DNA of 64,000 bases. It comes from Collibacillus ludicampi (GTDB lineage: Bacteria; Bacillota; Bacilli; Tumebacillales; BOQE01). The notes under the pieces are model-generated. The model was not told the origin of the DNA. It was given only the letters and a program-made list of their open reading frames with translations, and searched no databases. The stretch is from NCBI RefSeq assembly GCF_023705585.1, contig NZ_BOQE01000001.1, forward strand, positions 3,566,710 to 3,630,709. The letters run 5' to 3'. How positions within the stretch are numbered: position 1 is the stretch's first letter; each line of letters starts with the position of its first letter. The translations under genes and the position numbers were made by a program. This document shows positions 9,589-19,942 of this stretch, piece by piece.

Positions 9589-9805
9589 AAAGATTCGTCC
9601 AATAATAAGATAGATACATTTCCGCTGCAAGTAACAAAAATGTCAAAGTTCTCAAAGGCAATTCTAAAAAAAGAAAGTTAGAGTAAAAAGAAGTAGCTTT
9701 ATAGCGCCTTGAACTGTATGGTTTGCACTTAATAACTGTTCTCGCCATGATTCATCGAATATCCGGCATGATACGAATGTTTTATGAAATCGGAGGTAAG
9801 TGGAA

Positions 9806-12127
9806 ATGTCCGAAATTGTTACGAATGATCTGGTTCTTTCTTTGAAGAAGAAAAACCGGAAAAAGATCATGATGATCTCTTTAGCTGGGTTATTGATTTG
9901 TGGAACAGGCATATTTACTTATGAAAAAGTCATTTCGAGTAAAGCTGCATCTCCTGCCATGCAACTCGCAACTGTTAAACGTGGAGATGTGATGGAAACG
10001 GTTTCCGCATCCGGAACCGTTCAAGCACCCAAACAAGTTTCGTTAAATTTTTCGGGCTCAGGAAGCGAAATCTCATCGCTCAATGTAAAAGTAGGGGATC
10101 ATGTAAAGGCTGGACAAGTGTTAGCTACGTTGGATGACGCTACAGCCAAATCTCAAGTCATGAACGCTCAAGCAAATCTTTCCTCAGCGCAAGCCCATTT
10201 GGCCGAAGTAGAGCAAGGTTCGACTCCTGAAGACATCGCGATTCAACAAGCGAATGTAAATAAAGCGAAAGCAGCATTGGATTCAGCAAAAAACACTTAC
10301 GATATTCAAAAGGCGTCCGATCAGGTACAAAAAGCGAAAATCACTCTTGATGCTGCGCAAAGTAACTACAATAGCCAAAAATCGCTCTATGATGCGGGAG
10401 CAGTTTCCAAAAATCAACTGGATCAAGCGAAACAAACCTTAGATCAAGCACAAGCCGATTATAATTCTGCAGTGGTGCAGTATAACCAGGCGCAAGCGGA
10501 TTACAACAATAATGTGAAACAGGCCCAGGCTGCATACGATGCGGCTGTGGCTCAGTTGAATCAAGTGAAAGCCCCTCCAAAACCTAGCGCCGTCGAGGAA
10601 GCCCAGGCAGCCGTCGCTCAAGCACAAGCTCAGTTGGAACAACAAAAAATCGCTCTATCGAAATTGACATTAAAAGCACCAATGGATGGAACCGTTGTTC
10701 AAGTCAACGGCAATGTCGGTGAAATACCTTCAAATAATCCGGTCATCGTACTCGATAATTCTGATTCTCAAAATCTTCAAGTGTTAGCACAAGTCAGTCA
10801 GAGCGATATCGGGAAAATTCAAGCGGGTATGGATGCAACGTATACTGTCAATGCCTATGACGGTAAACAGTTTAAAGGAAAAGTGATCATGATTTACCCG
10901 GAAGCGACCACAGAATCAGGTGTCACGACGTATAAAGTTCTTCTCTCGGTTGATAACAAAGAAGGTTTATTAAAACCTGGAATGACTTTGAACGTTACGA
11001 TTGTCGTCGGAACTCACAAAAATGTTCTTTATATTCCCGCCGCAGCTTTGAGAGATCAAAACGGAAAAGACGGAGTGTATGTTCCAGCCAATGCTTCATC
11101 AATGAATTCGATGAAAAATGAATCCCCTGAAAACAAGCAAGGAAATGAAGCGAATGGAAACGGAAGAAAGACACAAAGTTCTGCTCCGTATTATTTCAAA
11201 CCCGTAACCGTAGGTTTCTACAGCTCGGATCGCGTAGAAATCACGTCGGGTTTGCAGGAAGGGGAGCAAGTCGTTTTAGCGATGAATAATAGCAATAATA
11301 ATACGAATTCGTCTTCAACAAATAGAAGATCGATGAATGGATTTGGAGGAATTCCAGGAATGGGCGCGGGAGGAGGTTCCTTTGGCGGAAGAGGGGTCGT
11401 TAATATGAAACCGGTTATTCAAATTGAGAACATTAAGAAGATGTATCGTATTGGAGATCAAGAAATCCAAGCGCTTCGCGGAGTCAGTTTGTCTATTGAA
11501 GAAGGGGATTTTGTTGCGATCATGGGACCATCTGGTTCAGGCAAGTCGACCATGATGAATGTCATCGGGTGCTTAGATAAACCGACTTCAGGAGAATTTT
11601 ATCTGGATGGATATCCGATATCCCAAGCCTCTGACGATGATCTCGCCTTGATCCGTAATCGAAAAATCGGTTTTGTCTTTCAAAATTTTAATCTCCTTCC
11701 GCGAACCAGTGCCGTACAGAACGTGGAACTTCCATTATTGTACGCGGGCATACCGGCGAGAGAACGGCGCCAACTGGCGGTTCGTGCATTGGAAAGTGTA
11801 GGATTGGAAGACCGATTGAACAATAAACCGAATGAACTTTCAGGCGGACAGCAGCAACGGGTCTCGATCGCCCGTGCCCTCGTGAACAATCCCGTGATCC
11901 TTTTGGCCGATGAACCGACGGGTGCATTAGATACAAAAACCAGCGTAGAAATCATGAGTATTTTTCAACGATTAAATGACGAAGGGAAAACGGTGATTTT
12001 AGTAACGCACGAGCCGGATATCGCAGAGTACGCTAAACGCATCGTTCGTTTCCGAGATGGCCAAATCATTTCGGAAGAACGGGTTTCGCAAAGAAGAATA
12101 GCGAAACTGGAGGATGTAAGGGTATGA
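9806..12127 (+). CDS. Fused membrane-fusion (HlyD/MacA-like) adaptor and MacB-type ABC ATPase
   Basis: This is a 773-residue fusion. A membrane anchor (residues ~17-38) precedes a periplasmic-adaptor-like domain with a lipoyl half near 50-100, a Gln/Ala-rich coiled coil (~100-280), the second lipoyl half ([12 protein letters not shown]) and a beta-barrel part ending near 495. A Gly/Asn/Ser-rich linker leads into a complete ATPase (~535-773) with Walker A GPSGSGKS, signature [14 protein letters not shown] and Walker [13 protein letters not shown]. These are normally two genes. The ATPase begins at an internal ATG (11405) preceded by GGAAGAGGGG, so separate translation of the ATPase is also possible. 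The start ATG at 9806 is 8 nt after GGAGGT. With the next gene it should form a MacAB-like exporter. Confidence 0.88.
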   Translation: MSEIVTNDLVLSLKKKNRKKIMMISLAGLLICGTGIFTYEKVISSKAASPAMQLATVKRGDVMETVSASGTVQAPKQVSLNFSGSGSEISSLNVKVGDHVKAGQVLATLDDATAKSQVMNAQANLSSAQAHLAEVEQGSTPEDIAIQQANVNKAKAALDSAKNTYDIQKASDQVQKAKITLDAAQSNYNSQKSLYDAGAVSKNQLDQAKQTLDQAQADYNSAVVQYNQAQADYNNNVKQAQAAYDAAVAQLNQVKAPPKPSAVEEAQAAVAQAQAQLEQQKIALSKLTLKAPMDGTVVQVNGNVGEIPSNNPVIVLDNSDSQNLQVLAQVSQSDIGKIQAGMDATYTVNAYDGKQFKGKVIMIYPEATTESGVTTYKVLLSVDNKEGLLKPGMTLNVTIVVGTHKNVLYIPAAALRDQNGKDGVYVPANASSMNSMKNESPENKQGNEANGNGRKTQSSAPYYFKPVTVGFYSSDRVEITSGLQEGEQVVLAMNNSNNNTNSSSTNRRSMNGFGGIPGMGAGGGSFGGRGVVNMKPVIQIENIKKMYRIGDQEIQALRGVSLSIEEGDFVAIMGPSGSGKSTMMNVIGCLDKPTSGEFYLDGYPISQASDDDLALIRNRKIGFVFQNFNLLPRTSAVQNVELPLLYAGIPARERRQLAVRALESVGLEDRLNNKPNELSGGQQQRVSIARALVNNPVILLADEPTGALDTKTSVEIMSIFQRLNDEGKTVILVTHEPDIAEYAKRIVRFRDGQIISEERVSQRRIAKLEDVRV

Positions 12128-13341
12128 GCTTTTTGGAGTGTGTACGTGTCTCGCTGCGAAGTATAAGAACGAATAAATTACGTTCCTTCTTAACGATGCT
12201 CGGCATCATTATTGGTGTCTCGGCCGTGATTGCGATGGTCGCAATCGGAGAGGGCGCCTCTGCCAACGTTGCTTCACAAATAAACGGATTGGGCAGCAAT
12301 TTATTGATTGTGTCACCAGGTCAAGCAAAACAAGGCGGAATTAATCTTGGGGCAGGGTCGTTAAATACATTGACTCTCGAAGATGCGGAAGCGATCTCTA
12401 AGCAGGACTCCATTGCAGGCGTGGCTCCCGATCTTAGCAAACAAGCCCAAGTAGTCTATCGAAACCAAAACTACTCTACCACGATCGTAGGAACATCGGA
12501 AGCATTCCCTGATGTCCGCAACACCAAGATAACGTTTGGCCGATTTTTTAATCGATTTGAGGTACAAGGTCAAGCAAACGTTGCGGTGATCGGCACACAA
12601 GTAGTCAGCAATTTATTCGGTGGCGACAACGCAAATCCCATCGGCAAAACCATTCAAATCAACCAAGTGCCTTTTACGGTGATCGGAATTTTGCCAAGTC
12701 AAGGGAGTTCAGGAATGACCAATAATGACGACCGCATTATCATCCCCATTACCACCGCCATGAATCGACTGTTTGACCAAACGAAAGTAAGAACGATTTA
12801 TGTCTCGGCGAAATCCGCTGATGTCATGGACCAAGCGCAGTTTGACATCGAGCAGACCCTGCGGGGACAACACCATCTGTCTCCGAGAGACCCAGATGAT
12901 TTCCAAATTAGCTCCCAATCGCAGATCCTCAGTACAGCGCAGGGAGTTACGAGCGTGATGACGACACTCTTGTCGGGAATTGCTGCCATTTCACTTGTTG
13001 TGGGTGGAATCGGTATCATGAATATCATGCTCGTTTCCGTGACAGAAAGAACCCGTGAAATCGGTATTCGCAAAGCGATCGGGGCTACACGCGGTGACAT
13101 TCTTAAGCAGTTCCTGATCGAGTCGATTACCCTCAGCTTATTGGGAGGCGCTATAGGGATTCTGCTTGGTGTTGGGGTGGCGCTGTTACTCAACAAGTTC
13201 ACAAGTTTTACAACAACGATTAGCTTGACGCCGATTCTTTACGCTTTTCTCTCTTCCATGTTTGTCGGAGTCGTTTTCGGCGTATATCCAGCGCGAAAAG
13301 CCGCGCAATTAAAACCGATTGACGCATTGCGTTATGAGTGA
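12124..13341 (+). CDS. MacB-like ABC transporter permease (FtsX fold)
   Basis: This is the membrane subunit of the exporter begun at 9806. The 405-residue protein has one N-terminal helix ([23 protein letters not shown]), a large extracytoplasmic MacB-PCD-like domain (~45-270) and three C-terminal helices (from ~275). [19 protein letters not shown] marks the FtsX/LolE family, and the end PIDALRYE is typical. Start and previous stop overlap as ATGA, which indicates translational coupling. Such three-part systems export antimicrobial peptides, macrolides or lipoproteins; nothing here identifies the substrate. Confidence 0.93.
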   Translation: MSFLECVRVSLRSIRTNKLRSFLTMLGIIIGVSAVIAMVAIGEGASANVASQINGLGSNLLIVSPGQAKQGGINLGAGSLNTLTLEDAEAISKQDSIAGVAPDLSKQAQVVYRNQNYSTTIVGTSEAFPDVRNTKITFGRFFNRFEVQGQANVAVIGTQVVSNLFGGDNANPIGKTIQINQVPFTVIGILPSQGSSGMTNNDDRIIIPITTAMNRLFDQTKVRTIYVSAKSADVMDQAQFDIEQTLRGQHHLSPRDPDDFQISSQSQILSTAQGVTSVMTTLLSGIAAISLVVGGIGIMNIMLVSVTERTREIGIRKAIGATRGDILKQFLIESITLSLLGGAIGILLGVGVALLLNKFTSFTTTISLTPILYAFLSSMFVGVVFGVYPARKAAQLKPIDALRYE

Positions 13342-13945
13342 GTATAAAAATGCCTGAAACCGGTCACCAAAGTTGCAGGCAGAATCTGTCCACATTTGAA
13401 TCGCCCTACGCGATCAAATTTCACAAATCGCTAACGAAAACGACCGTCGGCAAGATCTTGCACCGAGTACTTACAGAAGAGGCTAAATGACAGAGGCCCA
13501 GCGTAAAACGGACAAATGCCGGCATTGAGTTCAAACTTCGCTACTCATGATTTACGGAGCCGCGACTGTATGTCGTGGCTCTGCATTGCCAGGTATTCTT
13601 CATTCATCTCTTTGATTTGCCATCCTGAACCCTTGCATGTCGGAATCGGCCTAAGAGGAATGATGGATATTCTGCCTCTTATACACCTCTTCAAAACGCG
13701 ACTCCATTTTGCATGGAACATATCATATGCTTCGTGCTTGATATCTCCCCTTTCAACGTACTTCTCTCTATACCATTTTGGGGTTCTTCCAAAAATAAAA
13801 AGGAACCAATTAGGCGATCCACTTGAAGGAAAAATGTTAATAAATGTCGAAGTTTGTAAGTAAATAAGGATAAATAATCCAATTTAATGTTAGTCCCCAA
13901 CTTCTGAAATCTTGTTCATAGCGAAAGGAGAGGACATCTGATCAA
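13342..13945 (+). other. Intergenic stretch without a recognisable gene
   Basis: I see no convincing coding region. A stem-loop at 13557-13581 (GAGCCGCGAC with GTCGTGGCTC, 5-nt loop) lacks a T run. An open frame at 13516-13863 has no family resemblance and no ribosome binding site. The end (from ~13860) is very AT-rich and leads into the ribosome binding site of the decayed TPR gene. Confidence 0.4.
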
Positions 13946-15144
13946 TTGTTGAAGGAAGCGGAAGCTTTTGAACAAGATGGATCATATGAGAATGCAATTG
14001 ACGCATACGAAAATCTACTAAAAAAAGGGACATGCATGTTAATCCGCCTCTGTAAAGAAACGGATACATAGATGCCGAATGAAGACGTTCTAGGAGATGA
14101 AAGAAGAGATGAGCGTCCAGGATGGTGTGCGGCTAGCGAAACAACTACTTTATGAAGAAGCCTTGAAGATTTTGGAGCCGCTGTATCAGCATGATAGTCA
14201 ACAGTTTAACAAATGGGATTTGTATTATTATAGCAAATGCTTGCGCAAGACTGGCAGACTTTCAGAATCAGCCAAAATAAATAAATTCTTATATAGACGG
14301 TTTCCGCAATTCGAGCCGAATACGAATCAATACGCTTGGAATCTATTTGACTTGTACGTGAAGCCTTCTCAAGAAATTAAGATTGATGAAGAGCTCATGA
14401 TGAAGGTCGCTTCCTTTATTACGGAAAATACCAGGCAGGATATGTACTCCCCCTATGAACGTACGGTATTCACTGTACTGAAATATATCAAAAGCAAAGC
14501 AAACCCCTCTTATCACCAAATGATGTATTGGTTGGACAAGGCGGCATCGGAGAGTTGGAACAAATCGTGAAAGAAAATGGTCATTGGACGGCCTATCATG
14601 AGCTTTTCAAACTTTATCGTACTTTAGGGAATAAGGAGAAAGCACTTGAGAACGGCGCTTGTGCCCTTCTGTCTAGAAGCGGGGAGTATAAGCACAAGAT
14701 CAAATTAATTCTGGATATCGGCGCATTGATGGAGGAGAACGGTCAGCTGTTCGAAGCGTTACTACACTATTCTCTTGTTCGGGATATCCGTGCCGAGAAT
14801 GGCTGGCCGGAGAAAGAACGGTTAAACAACAAGATCCGACAGTTGGAGCAGGTGGTTGGGGGATCGATGCTGGATACAAGAGAACGCTTGAGAAGTTTTG
14901 GTCGGATTATAAGTTAGGCGCTTTGCCGAGGGGTTCAGGCGTGATCGTAAAGCTGATTGGTAAAGGTAAATCCGGGTTTATTTTATCCGACGAGAAGGAA
15001 AGCATCTTTTTTCGCGCTCATGATTTCAAGGGACCACGGAGCCGACTGAAGGTACAGCAGCGTGTAAGCTTTTACATTACAGAATCTTTCGATCACAAGA
15101 AACAGCAAATGTCCAAACAAGCGATCGAGATATCGATGATATAA
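13946..15144 (+). pseudogene. Decayed TPR protein with C-terminal cold-shock-like domain
   Basis: One original gene appears in at least three frames. A TTG start at 13946, after AAAGGAGAGGA, gives a clear TPR (LLKEAEAFEQDGSYENAIDA) that stops at 14071. The next frame (from ~14097) carries YYYSKCLRKTGRLSESAKIN. A shift near 14560 continues as TAYHELFKLYRTLGNKEKAL. A shift near 14880 leads to TLEKFWSDYKLGALPRGSG and the C-terminal OB/cold-shock-like domain (GKGKSGFILSDEKESIFFRA). The product would have been ~400 residues. It probably formed a pair with the helicase that follows 19 nt later. The family function is unknown to me. Confidence 0.7.
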
Positions 15145-15163
15145 AAGGAAGAAAGTTGGAAAC

Positions 15164-16662
15164 ATGGTTGGTACTACATTAGCCGATTTTTTTCTGAAAA
15201 CGTCCCTTACCGACAGCCAAACATCAGTAGTTAAGAAGTTGGAGCAGTTTTTATCAAACAGCAATCATGTATTTATTTTAAAAGGTTACGCGGGCACAGG
15301 TAAAACCTTCATGCTCGGCGGATTGAGACAATATTTGGATTCGATCGACCGCCCCTATTGTTTTGTTGCGCCCACCGGACGAGCTGCAAAGGTTTTGCGC
15401 AAGAAAACCAAATGTGCAGCTTTCACGATTCATAGCCTGATCTATCAGTTGGACACGAAGGAATCGAGGATGGATATCGATAGCGACGGCAATTACAAAT
15501 TGTATTTCAAGAAAAGAGTGAATGAATATCCCCTCAACACGGTATTCATTGTGGATGAGTCGTCCATGGTGTCCGATACCTATAGTGAATCCGAATCGAT
15601 GAAATTCGGATCCGGAAAGCTGTTATCTGATTTTATCGGATTTGTCGATTGTAAAGGCACCAACCGAAAAGTGTTGTTTCTCGGTGACCACGTCCAACTT
15701 CCCCCTGTCAACAGCAAACTGTCCCCGGCGCTTTCGCAGGAGTATTTGACGCAATCCTTTGGACTTCGCTGTGAGGAACACGAACTGACCGATGTATACC
15801 GCCAAGCCCAAAACAGCGGGATTCTTCAGACGTCCATGCACATCCGGAACGCGATTCACGAGCAATGCAGGTTAAATTTGGATATGCGATTACCGGTCAT
15901 AAAAGTCAAGGAGGGGAATGGAAGGATGTAATCGTCGATTTTCGATATTCGAAATCAATCCATTGCGAGGAATATTTCCGGTGGGTATACACCGTCATTA
16001 CACGGGCCAAGTCGAATTTGTATATGATTTATCCCCCTCAAAACCACACCAACGAAAGCGGCTCTCACGATTCTGTCGATGTACAGGAGTTATATATGGG
16101 CATTGCGAATAAACTTCAACAGTATAATCTAGTCATTGAGTATGTGGCTTTTCATCAATACCAATTCATATTATATGTGCAAACGCATTATGGAGAGCAA
16201 CGAGTGGCGGTGCATTACAATAGCAAAAAGGAAATCACGTCAGTCCAATTGCTGGATGGTATTCGGAACATTGATGATCAGCTTATTTTGACGATCTTGG
16301 CTTCATTTAAGAATGACGGCAATTCAATTGTGAACTACGGGAATGCGTTTGCGGCAGTATCCCATCCTGCAATGATTGGGATTCCGCAGCAGGATCAGGT
16401 TTCTTTCAAGCAAGCAGTCGTGGAAGCAGTTTTACCAATGTTGAACGAATCTGTTGCATTGTATCGTATGATGAGTGTAACCTAACATCAGCATGTGATT
16501 AAAATCAGCGGACTTGTTCAAGGCAGCGAATTGGTGTTAAATGTTTATTTTAATAGGCAAAAGACCATTACCAAGCTGCACGTCGAGAAGGGGAAATCCT
16601 TGATTCCTGATCAAACGCTTGAACAGCTGCTGCATGTGCTGAAAAAGATGAAACCGCGCTAA
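15164..16662 (+). pseudogene. Decayed RecD-like superfamily 1 DNA helicase
   Basis: The 5' part (15164-15931) encodes a helicase N-terminus with Walker A GYAGTGKTF, CFVAPTGRAAKVLR, a DESSMV Walker B and GDHVQLPPVNS. The frame then shifts at ~15865 into VKFGYAITGHKSQGGEWKDV and WVYTVITRAKSNLYMIYP, the UvrD-C-2 C-terminal motifs. The region normally between these blocks is missing, so there is an internal deletion plus a frameshift. An in-frame TAA at 16483-16485 interrupts the end, after which the same frame continues as HVIKISGLVQGSELVLNVYF to 16662. Translation would start after AAAAGGAAGAAAG. It is non-functional as a helicase and paired with the decayed TPR/cold-shock gene. Confidence 0.8.
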
Positions 16663-16701
16663 AATCCTTATCTCCCGAGCTCCGATCATTCGTCTTTACG
16701 G

Positions 16702-16737
16702 GAACATCCTCTTTAGTGAAGGGTGTTCTTGTTTTAA
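16702..16737 (+). terminator. Terminator after the decayed helicase
   Basis: GAACATCC (16702-16709) pairs with GGGTGTTC (16721-16728, one G-U) over an 11-nt loop and is followed by TTGTTTTAATT. Confidence 0.65.
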
Positions 16738-16880
16738 TTGTCAACAGCTATTAACCTAGTAATAAAGGAAAAAGCTATATTCAAAATAACGAATTATTTA
16801 AAAATAAAAGAATATCTCTTTATTCTTTCATACAAGTATGTGGAGGGAGTTATTGCCAACTGATAAAGGAGGAGTGACGT

Positions 16881-17315
16881 TTGAGGATTGAGTTCATTGT
16901 ACATGACATTCCGCCAAAGAAACATGGTGAAAAGTCGATGTGGGATCATCCAACAGAAGTTCCTCGCCTCATTTTACTTCGTAAGCAGGCTTTTCAAGCA
17001 ATGAAAGAAATGGGACTCAGAGACTGTTTACGCTCATTGATTACCTTGGAATTAACATTATATGTCCCAAGATCAAATCTTGAAAGTATTGGTGATCTGG
17101 ATAATTTTATAACCGGTGTGTGTGACGGTTTACAGGCAGCGCATTCCAATATTAAAAAGTTTCACGAAGCTTTTTCAAGATATGCTGATATTCATCCTAC
17201 TCGTACACTACTTATCGAAAACGATAGTAGAATCGTTTCGATCCAGGCAAAGAAAGAGATCAACCCTGAAGATGATGGGGTTTTCTATAAGATTGCTGTT
17301 CAAAGTCGCGATTGA
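16881..17315 (+). CDS. RusA-like Holliday-junction resolvase family protein
   Basis: This 144-residue protein resembles the RusA endonuclease family, which resolves Holliday junctions and is often phage-derived. The N-terminal IVHDIPPKKH recalls the RusA substrate-binding turn. The metal-binding acidic pair is likely in GDLDNFITGVCDGL, and IENDSRIVSIQAKKE matches the conserved DDS.V...K block. The start is a TTG at 16881, 7 nt after AAAGGAGG; no ATG is placed as well. It lies 78 nt before the Sir2 gene on the same strand. With decayed genes on one side and no phage structural genes nearby, it looks like accessory DNA. The family call is good; activity is untested. Confidence 0.7.
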   Translation: MRIEFIVHDIPPKKHGEKSMWDHPTEVPRLILLRKQAFQAMKEMGLRDCLRSLITLELTLYVPRSNLESIGDLDNFITGVCDGLQAAHSNIKKFHEAFSRYADIHPTRTLLIENDSRIVSIQAKKEINPEDDGVFYKIAVQSRD

Positions 17316-17393
17316 TAACTTGATCATCTATCTTTATTGGACGAATATATCCCCTTCGTATAGTGCCAATCAAATGGGAAAGGAGTTTTAAAG

Positions 17394-18464
17394 ATGAAAG
17401 ATTATGAGGTAATTGTAGGCGTTGCAGGCGAAGGTGGGGGAATCTCGTTGTTAGGGATTCAAACTCCGGACGGTTGGAAGTATTGCAGGGAATCCAATGA
17501 ATCAACACGATTTGATGATTTATTCGATGAGGGGTATGCGTCTACCAACCCATTACGGAATCGCTCTGAGATTGTAAATACCTGGGAAGAAGCACTGAAA
17601 CTGTTAGACCGATACCCTTGGGCACAGCTTCACCCTCTCAAGGTGCATCCCGAGTTTCAATGGAAAGTTTGGTCAGAGGTTCTTCGGCGTACTCGTGATT
17701 TCGCTCGTAACAATCGTTTGCAGGAATGGTTTGATGTATGCTTCCCGGAAGATTCTGATTTGGCTCGATTCTCTCTTTGGTTAAGGCAATCAAAATTTAC
17801 AGTGGTTCTCACGGGAGCCGGAATGTCCACCGAAAGTGGGATTCCAGACTTTCGATCAAAGGACGGGTGGTGGAGGCAAATAGATCCTCAAAAAGTAGCC
17901 ACTGTCAATGCATTGGAGAATCACTACGACCTGTTTCATCAATTTTATCAGTTTCGGATCAGGGGACTCGAAAAATGTCAGCCACACAGAGGACATTACA
18001 TACTGGCGGAATGGGAAGAGAATGGGCTTATTCATTCAATTGCGACGCAAAATGTGGACGGCTTTCATCAACAGGCTGGGAGCAAACAAGTGTATGAATT
18101 GCACGGATCGATTCGGAAGATCCGGTGTCAAAATTGCGAGTTGCCGGCCGATGCAGATGCATTTTTAGAAGGAAAAGGTTGTAACACATGCGGTGGAAAG
18201 TTAAGGCCTGACGTTGTATTGTTCGGGGAAATGTTACCCCAATATACTTGGAACAATGCTTTGCATGCAATTCAAAAGGCGGATCTAGTTGTGGTCATCG
18301 GAACAAGTCTTCAAGTTTACCCGGTTAATCAACTTCCGGCTATATCGAAAGGAAAAACAGTCCTTATCAATGCCGAATCAACCGATCAGGATCAGATGTT
18401 TGATCTTGTCGTTCGAGGGAAAGCAGGGGAAATCCTGCAACAAGTAAATGAGATCTTGTTCTAA
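17394..18464 (+). CDS. Sir2 family NAD-dependent deacylase with an extra N-terminal domain
   Basis: This 356-residue protein has two parts. Residues ~120-356 form a complete sirtuin: GAGMSTESGIPDFRS, TQNVDGFHQQAG, the catalytic His in ELHGSIRK, a four-Cys zinc site (RCQNC and GCNTCGG), VVLFGEMLP and GTSLQVYP. Residues 1-~115 are a separate domain (VGVAGEGGGISLLGIQT ... ALKLLDRYPWAQLHPLKVHP). I recognise this as like small stand-alone bacterial proteins of unknown function, not as part of sirtuins. The gene starts after GGAAAGGAG. It would remove acyl groups from lysines or consume NAD. Because the zinc site and His are intact, deacylase activity is more likely than the NADase activity of defence Sir2 proteins. 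Confidence 0.88.
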   Translation: MKDYEVIVGVAGEGGGISLLGIQTPDGWKYCRESNESTRFDDLFDEGYASTNPLRNRSEIVNTWEEALKLLDRYPWAQLHPLKVHPEFQWKVWSEVLRRTRDFARNNRLQEWFDVCFPEDSDLARFSLWLRQSKFTVVLTGAGMSTESGIPDFRSKDGWWRQIDPQKVATVNALENHYDLFHQFYQFRIRGLEKCQPHRGHYILAEWEENGLIHSIATQNVDGFHQQAGSKQVYELHGSIRKIRCQNCELPADADAFLEGKGCNTCGGKLRPDVVLFGEMLPQYTWNNALHAIQKADLVVVIGTSLQVYPVNQLPAISKGKTVLINAESTDQDQMFDLVVRGKAGEILQQVNEILF

Positions 18465-18501
18465 CCTGGGACAATTCAGAGAAAAAATTTCAGGAACAAT
18501 A

Positions 18502-18541
18502 TTTAGAATTTTTATGATCTATGGTAATCTGTAATTAACAG
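18502..18541 (+). promoter_or_regulatory. Possible promoter and operator of the orotate cluster
   Basis: A -35-like TTTAGA (18502-18507), a 17-nt spacer and a -10-like TAATCT (18525-18530) lie 85 nt before the MFS gene. An imperfect dyad CTGTAATTAACAG (18529-18541) overlaps the -10 and could bind the IclR-type regulator encoded in the cluster. Both readings are weak. Confidence 0.3.
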
Positions 18542-18614
18542 AGGAACTTTATTTTTTACCCATAAACGAGACGATGTACCGCTTAGAGGAACAAAAGTAA
18601 AGGAGGAGGATCAA

Positions 18615-19919
18615 ATGCAAAATCAAGAAGTACCAATTGTGGTACATAAAGAACTGGTATCAAAAGGGCAACAGGCCAAAACTCTGTTGGGATCAGTTTT
18701 GGGCTATGCGGCAGACGGTCTTGACATGTTGTTGTTATCATTCGTTCTTGTATTTGTTATCAAAGAGTTCGGTTTGACTCCTGCGCAAGCCGGCAATCTT
18801 ACATTGATGACTACGATCGGAACGTTGATCGGTTCCTACCTGTTTGGATTCCTTGCGGACATTTACGGTCGTATCCGTATCTTCTCTTTGACAATTCTTC
18901 TCTATTCTGTAGCTACCGCATCCATGTACTTTGCGGCAAGTTATACAGAATTAGAAATTTTACGCTTCTTGGTTGGTATGGGAGTAGGCGGTGAGTTTGG
19001 TATCGGTATGGCGGTTGTTACTGAATCATGGCCGCCAAAGTTGCGCGCAAGAGCTACTTCGTTGGTGGCAGTAGGTTGGCAGTTGGGAGTTCTTTCGGCT
19101 TCTCTGCTCGCTGCTGCGGTCGTTCCTACATTCGGTTGGCGGGCCGTGTTCCTGTTTGGTCTGATTCCGGCCCTGTTGGCTGCGTACGTACGTTTTGGTC
19201 TGAAAGAACCGGAAATCTGGAAGAGCCGCAACGAACGCAAAAAGATGCTGCGCGCCAAGGCTCAGGCAGGTACGATTTCGGCTGAAGAACTGGCTGAGTA
19301 TGACAAATTGGCTGGCTTTCCACTTTCCAAATTGTTTTCCAATAAGAAACTTACGATTACTACCATCGGACTGACCATCATGTGCTTTATCCAGAATTTC
19401 GGATACTACGGGATTTTCACCTGGATGCCCACCGTCTTATCGCAAAAATATGGATACACTCTGGCTAAGGCAAGTGGATGGCTTTTCATCTCAACAGTCG
19501 GCATGCTGGTCGGAATCCTTTTGTTCGGAATACTGGCGGATAAAATCGGACGCAAGAAGACGTTTGCTCTCTATTACATCGGAGGAACGATCTACTGTGT
19601 GATTTACTTCTTCGTATTCAAAGACCAGACGGTGCTTCTCTGGGGCAGTGCATTGTTAGGATTTTTCGTAAACGGTATGATGGGCGGATTCGGAGCGATC
19701 TTGGCTGAGAACTACGTATCTGAAGCTCGTTCCACTGCAGAGAATTTCATTTTTGGGACCGGTCGGGGACTTGCCGGATTTGGCCCTGCGCTGATCGGTG
19801 CGCTCGCAGTCGGCGGCAACATTCTGGGTGCGATGTCACTAATCTTCCTGATTTATCCAATCGGGCTGTTGGTGATGTTGACGTTGGTGCCTGAGACAAA
19901 GGGAGTCAAACTGGAATAG
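18615..19919 (+). CDS. MFS carboxylate:proton symporter (candidate orotate transporter)
   Basis: This is a 12-helix major facilitator protein of 434 residues, closest in style to the aromatic-acid/sialate proton symporters. The first helix has GYAADGLDMLLLSF, the loop after helix 2 has GFLADIYGRIR, and a second ADKIGRKK motif follows helix 8. The start ATG has AAAGGAGGAGG upstream. It is the first gene of a same-strand run with dihydroorotase-like, IclR, PyrK-like, PyrD-like and M20 genes. Orotate is an aromatic carboxylate, so import of orotate or dihydroorotate is a reasonable inference. Substrate specificity cannot be read from the sequence. Confidence 0.85.
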   Translation: MQNQEVPIVVHKELVSKGQQAKTLLGSVLGYAADGLDMLLLSFVLVFVIKEFGLTPAQAGNLTLMTTIGTLIGSYLFGFLADIYGRIRIFSLTILLYSVATASMYFAASYTELEILRFLVGMGVGGEFGIGMAVVTESWPPKLRARATSLVAVGWQLGVLSASLLAAAVVPTFGWRAVFLFGLIPALLAAYVRFGLKEPEIWKSRNERKKMLRAKAQAGTISAEELAEYDKLAGFPLSKLFSNKKLTITTIGLTIMCFIQNFGYYGIFTWMPTVLSQKYGYTLAKASGWLFISTVGMLVGILLFGILADKIGRKKTFALYYIGGTIYCVIYFFVFKDQTVLLWGSALLGFFVNGMMGGFGAILAENYVSEARSTAENFIFGTGRGLAGFGPALIGALAVGGNILGAMSLIFLIYPIGLLVMLTLVPETKGVKLE

Positions 19920-19942
19920 GACTGTCGAAGGAGGATTTGACG

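Noticed and set aside
13516-13863. Possible 115-residue ORF
   Set aside because: It has no ribosome binding site, no recognisable domain and an odd composition. It overlaps hairpins in a non-coding stretch.
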